Positions 14,501 to 25,701 are shown, numbered from the stretch's first letter. The stretch is DNA of 53,272 nt from Saccoglossus kowalevskii (GCF_000003605.2 NW_003116955.1:214133-267404), one strand, 5' to 3'. A program made the numbers and translations. The notes: generated by a model from the sequence alone, not told the origin.

Positions 14501-17500
14501 TCAAATTAAATCGATTAATTGATTGATTCATTCATTCATTCATCATGATTAACCTCGAGGTGTAATATTGTCGAAACAATAAGGTCCAGTTCGTTCCAAA
14601 ATCTCAAATATTATCACAGCAAAACTGTAGACGTCTCCCTTTTGTGTCCCACACGCTGGGGGAAAATTCATACGTAGGATTTCCGGAGCTGTCCAGAGTT
14701 TACCTAGTAATCAATAAGACATAATGTAAGATGAGTATATTTATACTCACTCAAATGTGCTTGATTTCAATGTTAAAACGCCACATCGAGTATACAATAG
14801 CTTAGAAAGTAACAACGGTTGTATAACGATTGGAAACTTACTTAAAAACTTGTCATTATCATCAACATTCTCAGCTTTCATTTGTCCTGAGTAGAAACTC
14901 TGCAAACCATAGTCAGTAATCTTGACAACCCAGCGATTATCTACCAAACAATTTGACGATTTCAGGTTGCCATGAGAACCACATCCATGTCTATTCTTGT
15001 GAAGATATTCCATGCCCTGTCGGAGATCGATGGGTATATCATTAATACATAGGAAATTGTGTCATGATAATCAAAATGTAAATCCAACAATGACGATAAA
15101 GAGGCAGTATTTCATGTGACTTGTTATTTGCACAAAGGATAAATCGTATATCAGCTGTATACCATATCATCTTTAAATACTAACCTTAGTAATGTCAGTC
15201 ATGAAGGACAATTTGAATGTGTCGTCCAAACGTATTTCATCATTTTGCAGAACATCCTGTGAAATGTGTTAATTCCAATACATTTGTTGTTATTTTACAA
15301 TAAAGAGCAAGTCAAAATAGGATGTGCAATACCTTTATTGCAAACAAGATGATGTTCAGCAAAATTGAAGCGTACAAGATTATTTGATTTCAAAAAGTCA
15401 GTAATGTATATGTGCTTAACATTTTTAACACAACCCGTTATATCAATTATATTTGTAGGAAATACAACTTCTACATATTATTCCAGGGCAAATACTTATG
15501 CAGACAACATTTCTTCAAAATAGTAGTAGCGATTGAGAGGAAGCGGAATGTGAAATAAATACACAAACAAATGTATTATGGTGTAAAGAAAATACATACA
15601 CTCAAAATAGACAGGAATTATTGTTTATTTTAATTAATTAAGGAATCGTAAGCAAAATAATTAAAGCCGCATAGCAGCATTGTCTGTTTGATGTTTGAAG
15701 TCAGGATATGCATGCCACACCCGTGATGTACCGGAGTCTTGTCAGGGAAAATAAGTAAAAAGTGAAACAACTAAATTAAGCCATAAAAACATTGTCACAA
15801 ACTATACATACAAATATTATTCTGATATTAACATTCATGAACCAAATCTACGACCATGTTTTCTAGTATTACACCAAACTGAAAAACCATGCTAGTGGGA
15901 ATGTTACAATCATTCAAAACTCGTCATGAAATAATATTACATAAACTCACCACAAGACTTCCTCTTTCACAGTACTGCCATCCTAGGAAGATAGTGTTGC
16001 TTTCTAGACATGCACCGACAAATGGGTTCAGGTTTTCATGATTGAGTTGTCGTACCTTGATGGATATGTTAATGCGTTAGAATTCTTTCAAAATGTTTTT
16101 TTTTTATTTTTAAATATCAAAAATCCACAAATTAAGTTTTTTTATATTTAAATATTAAAATCTATTTTTGCGTATTTCTTGTAATGCTTTGCATAAAAAG
16201 GGGTGTTCTACAATTTTACATACTGTGACAACAAATCACCGTAATGAATTTTGCGGGGGATGGGTATTTTGTCTATAAGGCCTACTCACAGTGCGTAGGA
16301 CAGTTATAATGATTATGTATGTTATGTATGTAAGCAATCATTCAAAAGTTGAATATAAGTTGATGTAACAATCTACTCACATCATTCAATTCGATGAGAA
16401 CCCTGCGGTCTATTTGCATGTGCTCTTTGTTGATTTTCTTCAAAGCAACTACTACACCCCTATAGGTCGCTGTGTTGGAAAAGTATTTTAGTGTACGATT
16501 AGACGGCGCTGAACTCTTCCCATCGGTACTATAAGAATAATTAGAGGAATGCTTCGACAACGAATCACCACCACCACTTATCAAACTTGTCTGTAATCGA
16601 ATGTTTATATATTGGTCAGGCGTGTTGTTAAAAGTTGGTCATTATGAGCATTGGAATTTTTAGTTTTTTGTTATTGCAATGTACGTACATGACTGCCACT
16701 GCTGCCACCACCCATACTCCCTGACTTCATTTTCTGTGATCCGCCTCCAGTGAAGTGCAGATCTTCCAAATGAATTTTCCATCTCATGTTCAATAAATCT
16801 GATTCATATTTACTTCGTCTTTAAAAAAAACAAGAGAAAATAGTCATAGACTAAAATAACCTTATTACATGTGATAAATTGCAATAATTTGAATAACGTG
16901 TAACAATAAAATCACGCATGTAATCGTGACCAGAGAATTCATGACATGGTATGATTTCTACAACAATGTTTCTACGAAGACAGTGACATATATCTGCAAA
17001 AATATATCAATGTATGTACTCTGATTGTTTGATGTTACTACTACGGGAAAAGTCAGTGTCCAATAATTGAGATTTAAATGTGTTTATACTTTGAATAAAG
17101 GTCACTTCCGGTTATAAGGAGCTAGTTTGTGTATTCTTAGAGTTTGTATAGAGTTGCCAACCAAGGGCACATATATGTCAGTTGAATAAATCAACATAAA
17201 CCATCACACTTACCTGTACAGCCAGACAAATAAAATCGTTACCATGACGATGACAATGGTGCCTGCANNNNNNNNNNNNNNNNNNNNNNNNNNNNNNNNN
17301 NNNNNNNNNNNNNNNNNTTGTGTATTCTTAGAGTTTGTATAGAGTTGCCAACCAAGGGCACATATATATCAGTTGAATAAATCAACATAAACCATCACAC
17401 TGACCTGTACAGCCAGACAAATAAAATCGTTGCCATGACGATGACAATGGTGCCTGCAATAAACCCTACAATGTAAATATAGCTATCTGCAAAACAAACA

Positions 17501-20160
17501 AAATTGCGATTAATAATTATTTGTTTTTTATTTAACCTATACTTGAAGTAAAAGTACTATATATCATATTTTGTTAAATGCTACATTATTGCTAGTTACT
17601 TACTATCATCTTCCTTACAGAATTCTCCATTAAATCCACACACAGGTACATCAGGCGGTGCGTACTGGTGTCCCACTTTACCACCTGGCCAACGAGGATC
17701 TCTCAATTGTCGAAATTCCTACAATCAAAGTCAGTTTAAGAATATTAATAGGAATCATATTAATTATTTAAACTCATGTTCAATTTTATAATCGTTTATT
17801 TTAAATTTTCTCACCCGGGTACCGTCTTCTAAATTAACAACTTCACTTATTTTCTCAAAAACTCCATTAGGCTGTAAATCAGTAATCCAATAATCTGGTT
17901 CTCTGTCACCGTAAGCATCCGTCATGACCATTCCAGTCATACCTTTAGTTATAAAAGTGCCCAAATACATTTGCATATTACAATCATATTACTTGTATTT
18001 TGGTTGTACAGTTTGTCTATTGTAATTCAGTAAATTGTTTAAGTGATCCAAAATATGTGAAAAATAGAGAATGTGTATGTGCTGTACATGACAAACATGA
18101 CAACATCAGTAACCGCACCATACCTTTAAAGAACATATTTGACATTGATTGAAGGAGATCTACTCCGTTTGTATGATCCTTTCCCTTGGATAGAGAATCA
18201 TTGAGTGCCAGTGCATAAAGAATAATGGCGTCATAAAGAAACGCTGAATATTTATTGCCCTTTAAAAAAACATATAAAACATGTGGTGAGTCGTCCACTT
18301 TGATGGGCAGCATGTCTTCATGCTTCTCATTTTAGAATATATGATGTGTAAGTGTCAGGTATTGTGTCAGAAAGTTAGTGTGAAACTTTTACACAGTAAA
18401 CTTGTTTTCATAATACTCTTTCTTGTAAATATTTAAAGCAAATGGGGCCATTGCTGTGGAACATTTTTTTATTTAGTATCTTACCAGAGTGCAGATTTAA
18501 GTATGAAGAGATATATTTCGGATATAACTTTGGAATAAAATCTCTATATTTAGGATTGTTTATGGAAAGTACATCATCAATATATCGGAATATGAATTTG
18601 TTTTTGTGCTGTGTGTGTTTAACTAATGCTATTAGGAATTCAACTTCATACGAATAAACAAATAATAGGAACAATCATTACACACTCAAATGTATCAGCT
18701 TTACAGTTTACAGTGACAATAATCTTATGTGTGTAGCTATAATGATGATATAGTCATTGAAAGGTGCTGTATGACAAAATTGGCCACGTGATGTATTATA
18801 TGGTTGGTGAACACGTGCAGTCCATTAAAATGTTGTACATGCACATGGCCTGAATTTAAATGCAGTGAATAAAGAGGCTGAACCGTATTTAATTTTCAAA
18901 TTGAAGGATGTGGTATATCAGTTTTCGTTCGGAAAAGAAAGTAAGTGTAAATTTAAAATGACTCACATTTCAAAAAATACTAACACAGTGTGGTCTTTGT
19001 AAGTAATACTAAACTTCTTCTTTGCAGATAGAAACGTTTTAATAACTATATATCTTTTTATCGAATCGCGTTAGCAGGGTCAGAAATCAGCTTGACTAAT
19101 AGACTCGGACTCTGCACATGGTCCAACTTATGATGTAATTAGTACCAATTACGAAAATATTGAAAAAATTAAGTATGGACTAGAACTGTTTTTGTAGGAG
19201 ACAGACTTCAACATCGAGATGCGGTGTATTCGCTTCTCTCGTGAAAGTACGGCCGCAGGATACACCGCATCACTCGTGAAAATAACTTCCATATGCAACG
19301 AAAGCCACGGGGAGGGTGAAGGGTTGTGTCATATTATCACGGGGTGACTACAATTTAGTGTATAGTCTGTCTGTTTGTTTGTTCAGGCGCTTTCTATTTG
19401 AATTGTAATTTCATTTATAATTCAAAATGTTGTTGCTGGATTTTTGTGAAATTCCCCTTCACACATGGTTCCACAAATTTCATTATGATAGAGATGTGAT
19501 TATGGTTGTCATGGGAACTTCATTTTTTTGGAATGACTTTTCGTCCATTTAATGAGCAGTAAATGATCGATGTTCATGACATATTAAGATGGGTTGCGTT
19601 CCATGGAAACAAAAAAGTGTTAAATGATAATTTATTGTAAGATAAAGTCATTGTAATGTGAAAAGTTGATGACACATTTTTTTAAACGTTTTTTAAACAT
19701 AAATCAAACGAGTAGATATTAGGATAGATCACTAATTTGTGATAGATTCTTCGCCATTGCCAGATAAAATAAAGATATGATAAATGTGTTTTGTCATAGG
19801 AATACATACAATAGGGTTCAAGTATTGGTGAGATAAGTAATTTGGTAATCTGTGGCTAATGTGTGCTGGCTCGAGTGGGTGCCTTCTGGTGTGTTATCTC
19901 TAAAACTACTTGCATGTACCAACAGTTGGCTATCGTTATATCTACATTTGTAAACAGTAGCCATGTCACGTGACGTTCTGATTTCAATTATTGTACTATA
20001 TTTCATTACCTGTACACCTGCTGGTAATGTAAGCCCCCATGGAGGATCCTGTGCACGTCTGGCAACTTCCTTTGTAAACATGTCAACATCTGCTCCTGTC
20101 AGTCTTGCCAACGACATCTGAAATTGAGAATGAAGATAGTAACAATAAATGAATAAATTA

Positions 20161-20243
<83 letters not shown>

Positions 20244-23200
20244 ACAGTCAGTCATAGAGTACATTAACTTGTTATTGCCAGAGTATCGTGTGTCAGGTAT
20301 ACATATATCATTAGTTCAATGACAAATAGTATGTCGTATGTTACTTTGACTGTTTTCAATAGAATTGACAATTGAGCAATGCAATAAAATTCTTTAAAAA
20401 AAATTTGATGTCCAACAAAAAAATACTATTCCAACTGTTACTTGACTCACGTGAAATACTGATTCAAATGCTTCTCTTGCGTCATCGTTTCTCCCATCAA
20501 ATCCGAGGTAGGTTTCCTGTGCCGTGATGACGTCATCACTTGGTAACATCTCAACAGTGTAGAATACATAGTCTCCTTTTGTCATCCCCATATCATAGGC
20601 TTCCAGTAATAACATTCGACGATCTTCTTGTGGTACGCAGATTACAATAACTTAGAGAGATATGTATTTATTTATTAGTTCATAGTGAGTAACTAATTTA
20701 TCAAGTTTATAGTGGATCAGTCCCCCCCCACATATACACATACACAGTATATCTGTAGCCCATGTTTAAATGTAAGAAATGATTATATTGTTTGTTTTTA
20801 ACCAGTGGTCACAATCAGTCCTACGGTGTTGTTAATTGGCTAATATATTTCGGAACAAGTTGGGTTGACTCACTACAATGCATACTTGAATGTACTCACT
20901 TCTCCCTTCTTTCTTTATTTTGTTGAGTATTGACTGAATTTTCTTCCGTGTAGGATTATTGTTGTATACTGCCACGTACGGTAGAGTCACATTGTTGTCA
21001 TTGAATGTCTGCAATTTTAAGATGCATTCATATATTAAAAACGAAAGATTTACAGAATTAGGAAATATCTTTTCTCTATTAAATGCGTTCTTACCTTCTC
21101 AATTGCTTTACCAGCATCCCCGTACAACAAAAATGTAGAGTATACAATGACAGCACGATTCCAATTATAGCTAGCCATTATTTCCATCAGAAACACCCCA
21201 AGTTTAGTGAATGGTCCGAGTGAACGTCCGAGGGTGCTGTAGATGTTTTTATCATTGAAGGCTGGTGATGTAGCTACCCATGATATGATTGGAATGTTCC
21301 AAAATGCTGCCAACTGTCCAGATATCATACAGGCTGAAATATAAGGAAACATCATAGAAACATTCACATTGGGGTGCAGCTAAGGAGTGGATGAGCATTT
21401 CGAGTTCGAGACTGTAGGATGTTGTGGTGAATTCACAACAATTCTGTAGTGTAAATGGCATGTATACCACACAGTCAGCTGGCGTACAAGTGATAACAAA
21501 ATAAATGCGATTCACTTTAAGGCCGTCGCTGATTGGCCCATGTGTTGGATGGCTATACCTCGGGTAAGTGTTCTATGGTCTTCGTATTTTCACACAAAAA
21601 CGGCGACTGCGATCGAATTTGATTAGCAGTTGGCTCAATGTTACCCCAAAGGATTGTTGGCTGTGAAAGTTTTGTATTCCCCGGTAAGTGAAATGAAATT
21701 GTGTTTTAGCCATTTTTGTTAAATGGCGGTGGTCGTCGCGCCACACATGCGCGAAATATTGGTCTTATGTGACAAAGATTGCGACTTTGACTGATGCGCA
21801 GACTAACGATTACTGCGACATTATCAATCCTTAATTATATTATTTTTATAATGATTGGAAAATATCGAAGTGTTCACCTGCGGTAATTAATGCACGTCGC
21901 ACCCAGGTCAAAACTTATACTTATATTTTCCATAAGAAGAGCACATTGAACTGTGAGAAAATCAATATTGAATGACACAAATGTCGCACATGCGCGGTGC
22001 GACGATCAGCACCCTTTAAGCTACATCTGGGGTTATGGGCACCTTGTTGTACTACCACTCAGACATTGGTGACTAGAAGTATGAACTTACCTGTGGAGCA
22101 TGGTGGTCCAATGATTACGTCAACGTGCTCTTTGAGGTGCATATCGACTGTGTACCCGGCAGCCTGTTTGCTGTCACATGACGAATCACGAGTTACAATT
22201 CTGTAATACAAGTACAAAAGATTATTATAAATGCGTTGATTTGGTCAAATAAGGAACAAAATATACAAAAAACAAATAAGGGATTGAGACAACAACGCGT
22301 GATGTTAAACTGATTTATTTTAGGAAAAATAATAAAATAACACTATAAGAAACATGCTTCTACACCAACATAGACATATTGGACATTTTCTATAGTCACT
22401 AAAGACTAGAATTACTAACTAATAATTCATATGTATCATAGTTATCAATAGCTATTACTGATTGTTTTATTATTCTTACGATGGCAATTCCCAAAATATT
22501 GTATTCTGTTCTAGGATGTTATGAAAATACTAAACTGCGATTGGCTTGAATTTCTAACATTCAAAAATAAACAATCGCCTTGATCAGATTCATTGTGTTA
22601 TCTTATCGTAGACATCAGAGATTTTACTAAGCACGTGACGGACGAAATATGAAAAAGGTTGAATAAAACATCGATGAATAACGGTCAAACCCTCATAATT
22701 GGCGGCATTGTCAAATGCCATATTTGTTTCGCTCTACCTGACTCACAGAATCGGAAATATAGGCCTTGCCAACAAACAAACAAATTACTGGTGATTAAAT
22801 ATAATATAAAGTTATAATATGAAAACTGTATACGGGTATAAAAACATTGTCTGACAATGTATATGAGTTTTCAAACCACGGAATTCCATAAAGCAAAGTA
22901 GTTAATAAATGGGGATTTCAAAAACAATATACAAACAGTTGTGTGTAAAATGGGCGGGTCTGTGTAAAAAAGCAAGGTTATTTGTTTGCACAATTACTAA
23001 AACATTACGAATAACACCCCTAAGATCGTTTCATATATTCATATAGGATGATATTATGCATGAAAGAAAGAAAGAATATTACTGCTTATTTATTTCTAGC
23101 TTTATGGACATATCAGGATTACAATTTGTGATGTGGTGTAACATACCCTTAAATTTGAAACGTCGACATTCGAATAGATTTTCCTAGCTGGAATGATAAA

Positions 23201-23541
23201 TCTTGTCCCATTCTCCTGGGATTCAGAATTCGATTACTATTAGTCAAAATCTGCGTCTTTGTATGCGAATTAAATCTGAATATAGCTTGTATAAACATGA
23301 AAACATAAAGAAATTCACTTACTCGAATTCGAGATCTTCAACTAGATCCATCTCTTTAATTCTATCAATGGCGATGTTTATTGCCCACTGCACTGGTTGC
23401 TCCACTGAAATCCTTCGCTATTTGAGTGTTTGTCCAAGGAGCTAGGAATCCTAGTTTAAGTTTTAGTAAGGCCATTGAAGGAACGATACTGAACGTCACG
23501 AAGAAAATTAAACGTAACACTGTTTTAAAGGACATTGTCAT
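10244..23541 (-). CDS. Receptor-type guanylate cyclase, copy B (25 coding exons, frameshift in exon 1)
   Basis: This is a single-pass plasma-membrane receptor converting GTP to cGMP on peptide binding. Coding exons in order are 23323-23541, 22091-22200, 21095-21333, 20900-21008, 20451-20650, 20010-20117, 18124-18259, 17815-17942, 17604-17718, 17405-17486, 16689-16818, 16381-16590, 15951-16055, 15185-15256, 14842-15016, 14554-14703, 14190-14382, 13865-14002, 12742-12865, 12588-12656, 12189-12462, 11901-11995, 11422-11495, 10979-11014 and 10244-10289 (TAA at 10244-10246). They sum to 3,337 nt, exactly one more than a multiple of three. The extra base is at 23,387 in exon 1. Without it the product is 1,111 residues, near the 1,050-1,060 of human NPR1/NPR2. 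All other junctions keep phase. The first 58 codons end at TGA 23365-23367. It could be a sequencing error, a null allele or a young pseudogene; the otherwise intact reading frame argues against old decay. Copy A follows 7.5 kb downstream in the same orientation. Confidence 0.92.
11502..11526. repeat. (TA)n tract next to the exon 23 acceptor
   Basis: About 12 TA units occupy the position of the polypyrimidine tract of intron 22. On the gene strand the intron ends in the TA run, then TTTGAAG, directly before exon 23 (starts 11495). Confidence 0.9.
12866..13864 (-). other. Intron 18 of copy B
   Basis: A 999-bp intron between the linker exon and the first cyclase exon. I see no element, exon or motif of note in it. 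Confidence 0.8.
14190..16818 (-). other. Copy B exons 11-17: kinase homology (pseudokinase) domain
   Basis: Exon 11 opens with [20 protein letters not shown], the family-typical juxtamembrane strand, then a Gly/Ser-rich stretch. Exon 12 has [10 protein letters not shown], keeping the ATP-contacting lysine. Exon 13 has [18 protein letters not shown]. Exon 15 has [20 protein letters not shown], so the catalytic HRD is replaced by HGN, and DYG replaces DFG. Exon 16 has [15 protein letters not shown]; exon 17 has [15 protein letters not shown]. The missing catalytic aspartate indicates a regulatory ATP-binding pseudokinase, as in all receptor cyclases. Residues about 482-827. Confidence 0.88.
17127..17458. 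repeat. 141-bp direct duplication flanking a 50-N gap at the membrane-helix exon
   Basis: Positions 17127-17267 and 17318-17458 are the same 141 bp with three differences, separated by 50 Ns (17268-17317). Both include intron 10 sequence and the 3' part of exon 10. This is the typical trace of two overlapping contigs, probably two alleles, joined without merging; a true tandem exon duplication is less likely. Confidence 0.8.
17268..17317. other. Assembly gap (50 N)
   Basis: Fifty Ns, a fixed-size placeholder, within intron 10/exon 10 of receptor cyclase copy B. Confidence 0.99.
17405..17486 (-). other. Copy B exon 10: transmembrane helix
   Basis: The exon reads [16 protein letters not shown] followed by [11 protein letters not shown], a single hydrophobic helix ending in aromatic and basic residues at the cytoplasmic face (residues about 455-482). 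The acceptor is TTTTGCAG and the donor is the less usual GTCAGT. A second, partial copy of the same exon (17214-17267), with donor GTAAGT and Val in place of Ala, sits across the adjacent assembly gap. Confidence 0.88.
18408..18674 (-). pseudogene. Reverse-transcriptase fragment (YIDD box) in intron 6 of copy B
   Basis: The translation contains [14 protein letters not shown] and then [20 protein letters not shown], which is the RT palm segment with the catalytic YxDD motif. This pattern (LFxYSYExEF, [11 protein letters not shown], LYP) is familiar from animal retroelement RTs, possibly Penelope-like; I cannot place the family firmly. After KLYPKYI the sequence jumps to SSYLNLH, skipping residues normally between, and no other RT motifs or endonuclease were found. 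It is a dead 5'- and 3'-truncated relic on the same strand as the host gene. Confidence 0.7.
18675..20009 (-). other. Remainder of intron 6 of copy B
   Basis: Intron 6 (18260-20009) is the longest in copy B. Apart from the RT relic and the 19,214 hairpin nothing is recognisable. Confidence 0.7.
19214..19276. repeat. Inverted repeat / hairpin in intron 6 of copy B
   Basis: GATGCGGTGTAT (19218-19229) is repeated as its exact reverse complement at 19260-19271, with a 30-nt loop. CGAG and CTCG outside can extend the stem past a 2-nt bulge. CTCGTGAAA occurs twice as a direct repeat nearby. It lies 540 bp from the RT relic and could be an end of the same element. Confidence 0.6.
20153..20244. repeat. 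(TAAA)n microsatellite in intron 5 of copy B
   Basis: About 22 units of TAAA/AAAT in the 333-bp intron between exons 5 and 6. The 128-bp intron at the same place in copy A has none, so the expansion follows the gene duplication. It ends 36 bp before the acceptor of exon 6 and displaces normal intron sequence there. Confidence 0.95.
21719..22019 (+). mobile_element. TTAA-flanked MITE, copy 1 (intron 2 of receptor copy B)
   Basis: The 293-bp body (21723-22015) lies between two TTAA tetramers. The left end GGCGGTGGTCGTCGCGCC is mirrored by the right end GGTGCGACGATCAGCACCCT. Internal sequence matches copies 2 and 3. The corresponding intron of receptor copy A (226 bp against 757 bp) lacks it, so it came in after the gene duplication or was lost from A. 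Confidence 0.75.
23387..23387 (-). other. One-base insertion (frameshift) in exon 1 of copy B
   Basis: On the plus strand copy B reads GCCCACTG where copy A (around 2,610) reads GCCCCTG. The extra A shifts the frame. The remaining 24 exons are in phase with each other, and the total is a multiple of three only without this base. Confidence 0.85.
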
Positions 23542-23815
23542 TCGTCCAGCAAATGCGGTTGAAAATTCTAAAAGACAGATTTACTTAACAGTGTCGTTAG
23601 AAATTAATATCTTTGGCTATCTGATTTTAGTTTTTTCTTGTTTTGAATGGCGCAGCGATTGGTTGGTGCCCGATAAATGTCAAAATTCCCCGGGAGGGGG
23701 AAATCAACGGAAAAATAATAATTATCTTACCACGAACGTTGAAATTATCAGTTGGAACCTTGTAATTATCACATATTTATTGGTACTGACTGTGGTTGGC
23801 ATGGTACTGTATTTA
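23542..23815 (-). promoter_or_regulatory. Upstream region of copy B with inverted CCAAT box
   Basis: This is the counterpart of 2,768-3,040. The plus-strand GATTGG at 23657-23662 reads CCAATC on the gene strand, about 120 bp before the ATG, a normal position for an NF-Y site. Copy A has a 4-bp deletion exactly there. Transcription start and 5' UTR cannot be located from sequence. Confidence 0.45.
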
Positions 23816-24108
23816 TGACCCAGGAGCTCCCAACTTGCTAGAACGAGTTCGATTAGTATGAGTCCGGGATGCCCCCAAATAAGTGTTCTAATATTTATTT
23901 AGATAATTGTGTAATATTGAGCATACTAGGTTTTCCACATTTACATACAGTTATTATGTTATGCTTTATGTTGCAATGAATATTTATTTCATCAGAAATA
24001 TAAATGTAATTACAAGCTAAGAAACATACACAACACACATGACTCTAACTGGTAATCACAGTAAGCGCCTCGCCACTGTAGGCACACGCGTGTCTAACCA
24101 CGTCACAA

Positions 24109-25540
24109 TCAATGTCCTGAAGAGAACATTTCCCAAACTGCGATTAATGAGCACAGTCCTGCAGCGACTAGTACCGAAGCATTGGAAAAGACCGTAATGT
24201 TGTCGACCAGCTGGAGTACCCTGAACAGATATCACGGCTTACATCACAAAAATCAAAAGTACACTAATACATTCAATATGCAAGGAGTAGCCACAAATAT
24301 ATTGAAAAAGTCAAAGACATTGAAAAAAACAACAACACACAGGCATATAAATACTAACTATCTAAGGTCATTATTTGCTCCAAGTAATCTGCAGTGCACA
24401 GACTTGATTTTTTTGATTTTTTTAATAATAGATGCAACCATTTTCTTATTGAGGGACCACAGATCATAACTTGAGGGGAGTTAACATCTCTAATTTTAAA
24501 AATGTCTTGATCAATATAAGTCTAATTTACAGGGAAACATTATTTTGATGCTTCCAGAGAACAATAAATTTGACAGGAATAATTCAAGAACTCTATCACA
24601 AAAACAATTAAAACAGCTTGGTGCATTATAAGCATCACATCCCTGTCAAATTCATGCTTATTTGAGCCCGACAGGCTAATTCTCAAACTTTCATCCAATC
24701 AGAGGATTCCAAATAAAGCTAATTCCCCACAATTGCTAGAGGGCGCTATAGCCAAACATTTGTCTTTATTCAACTGACATTCTTGTTGACCAAGTTGATA
24801 TTCGTACTGGTACATAACTATGCGAAACATGTACTTTCCCCAACATTACTGCTTGCAGTTATATCTTAACTTCAATATTTCATTAATAGCCTGTTATTTA
24901 GTTGTGTAAAGGAAATATTTAGCATATACTGACTACATCAAATGTACGATGTAATTACATTTGAGGAATACTGTCAATTCGTAATAACAAGTTGCAGCAA
25001 TCATGGCACAGCTATATAAGAACCATTGAAGATTCAGATTCAGATTAAAATAAAAGCATTATCAAGGTCTACAAAATGCGATGGGCATTTTTGATTTCAA
25101 ATTCGTTTTGCTCTCTTAAAATAGTAATTTTGTTTGGACAGTTAAACCGTTTTCACGTTATGTTAAAATATAGAACTTGAAGTAGTTCATAACAGAAACA
25201 TAATTCACCCAAAAAACTGCGAATGACCACCAACATTAATTACGTAACTTTTAGCAAGAATTCAATACTTCATGATACCCAAATGTACTAGCCAATTACT
25301 TGACAATATGATAGACATTGGCCCTATTCTCCACCATGAGACAAGAAAATGATGGTGATAGACATTGAACACTCATAATACCTTAGGGACACATAGTAGC
25401 AACTCAGTCACCTTCCAGCGAACATAGAACTTCAAAAATAGTTAATCTATGCGATCGATACATATTACATGTACACAATGATAGTGTTCTAAGAAAAACA
25501 AGACTTATCGAACTTTTCTCGCTTACCAACCAGCGGACAT
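24109..25540 (-). CDS. Candidate two-exon micropeptide gene (41 residues, one membrane helix)
   Basis: Exon 1 (25527-25540) is ATG TCC GCT GGT TG with donor GTAAGC. Exon 2 (24109-24220) follows acceptor TATCTGTTCAG and continues in the required phase. The product starts MSAGW, then LQLVDNITVFSNASVLV and AAGLCSLIAVWEMFSSGH, and ends at TGA. It would be a small protein with one hydrophobic helix. A CCAAT box (25620-25624, minus strand) is 80 bp upstream, and AATAAA on the same strand occurs at 23894-23899 and 23983-23988. I do not recognise the protein. A second frame of exon 2 is also open, so chance cannot be excluded; exon 2 might instead be the last exon of a longer gene. Confidence 0.22.
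24735..24748 (+). promoter_or_regulatory. CTCF-like motif 1
   Basis: GCTAGAGGGCGCTA resembles the animal CTCF core CCAGAGGGCGCTA with one core change. Motif match only. Confidence 0.3.
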
Positions 25541-25701
25541 GGATATTGAATCATATACCAATAAATAAATGAAAAGCGGTGATGGCAATTATGTTCCTTG
25601 GTAATAGTGTTGCGGTGCTATTGGTCAGAGCAAGCTCGAATGACGCGTGCGTGGAACATAGGCAGACTGGATTTCATCGATTTTTTTCACTACACATTTA
25701 T

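Larger units (their letters stand above)
17604..23541 (-). other. Copy B exons 1-9: signal peptide and ANF-receptor ligand-binding ectodomain
   Basis: Residues 1 to about 454 of the corrected frame. The signal peptide covers roughly residues 1-24 and ends near SIVPSMA. Exon 2 has the Cys in DSSCDSK and IGPPCST; exon 3 has [20 protein letters not shown]; exon 4 has [16 protein letters not shown]; exon 5 has [19 protein letters not shown]; exon 7 has [20 protein letters not shown]; exon 8 has [20 protein letters not shown], the strand next to the substrate-like cleft. Exon 9 ends the ectodomain with [14 protein letters not shown], the paired-cysteine juxtamembrane motif of this receptor family (CGF-x-n-C in natriuretic-peptide receptors). 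Potential N-glycosylation is visible at NNVT in exon 4. Confidence 0.88.

Noticed and set aside
19214-19276. Hammerhead ribozyme at the intron 6 hairpin
   Set aside because: The conserved CUGAUGA and GAAA core is not present in the right arrangement on either strand.
23426-23818. 130-residue plus-strand frame
   Set aside because: It runs antisense to exon 1 and promoter of receptor copy B; a shadow.
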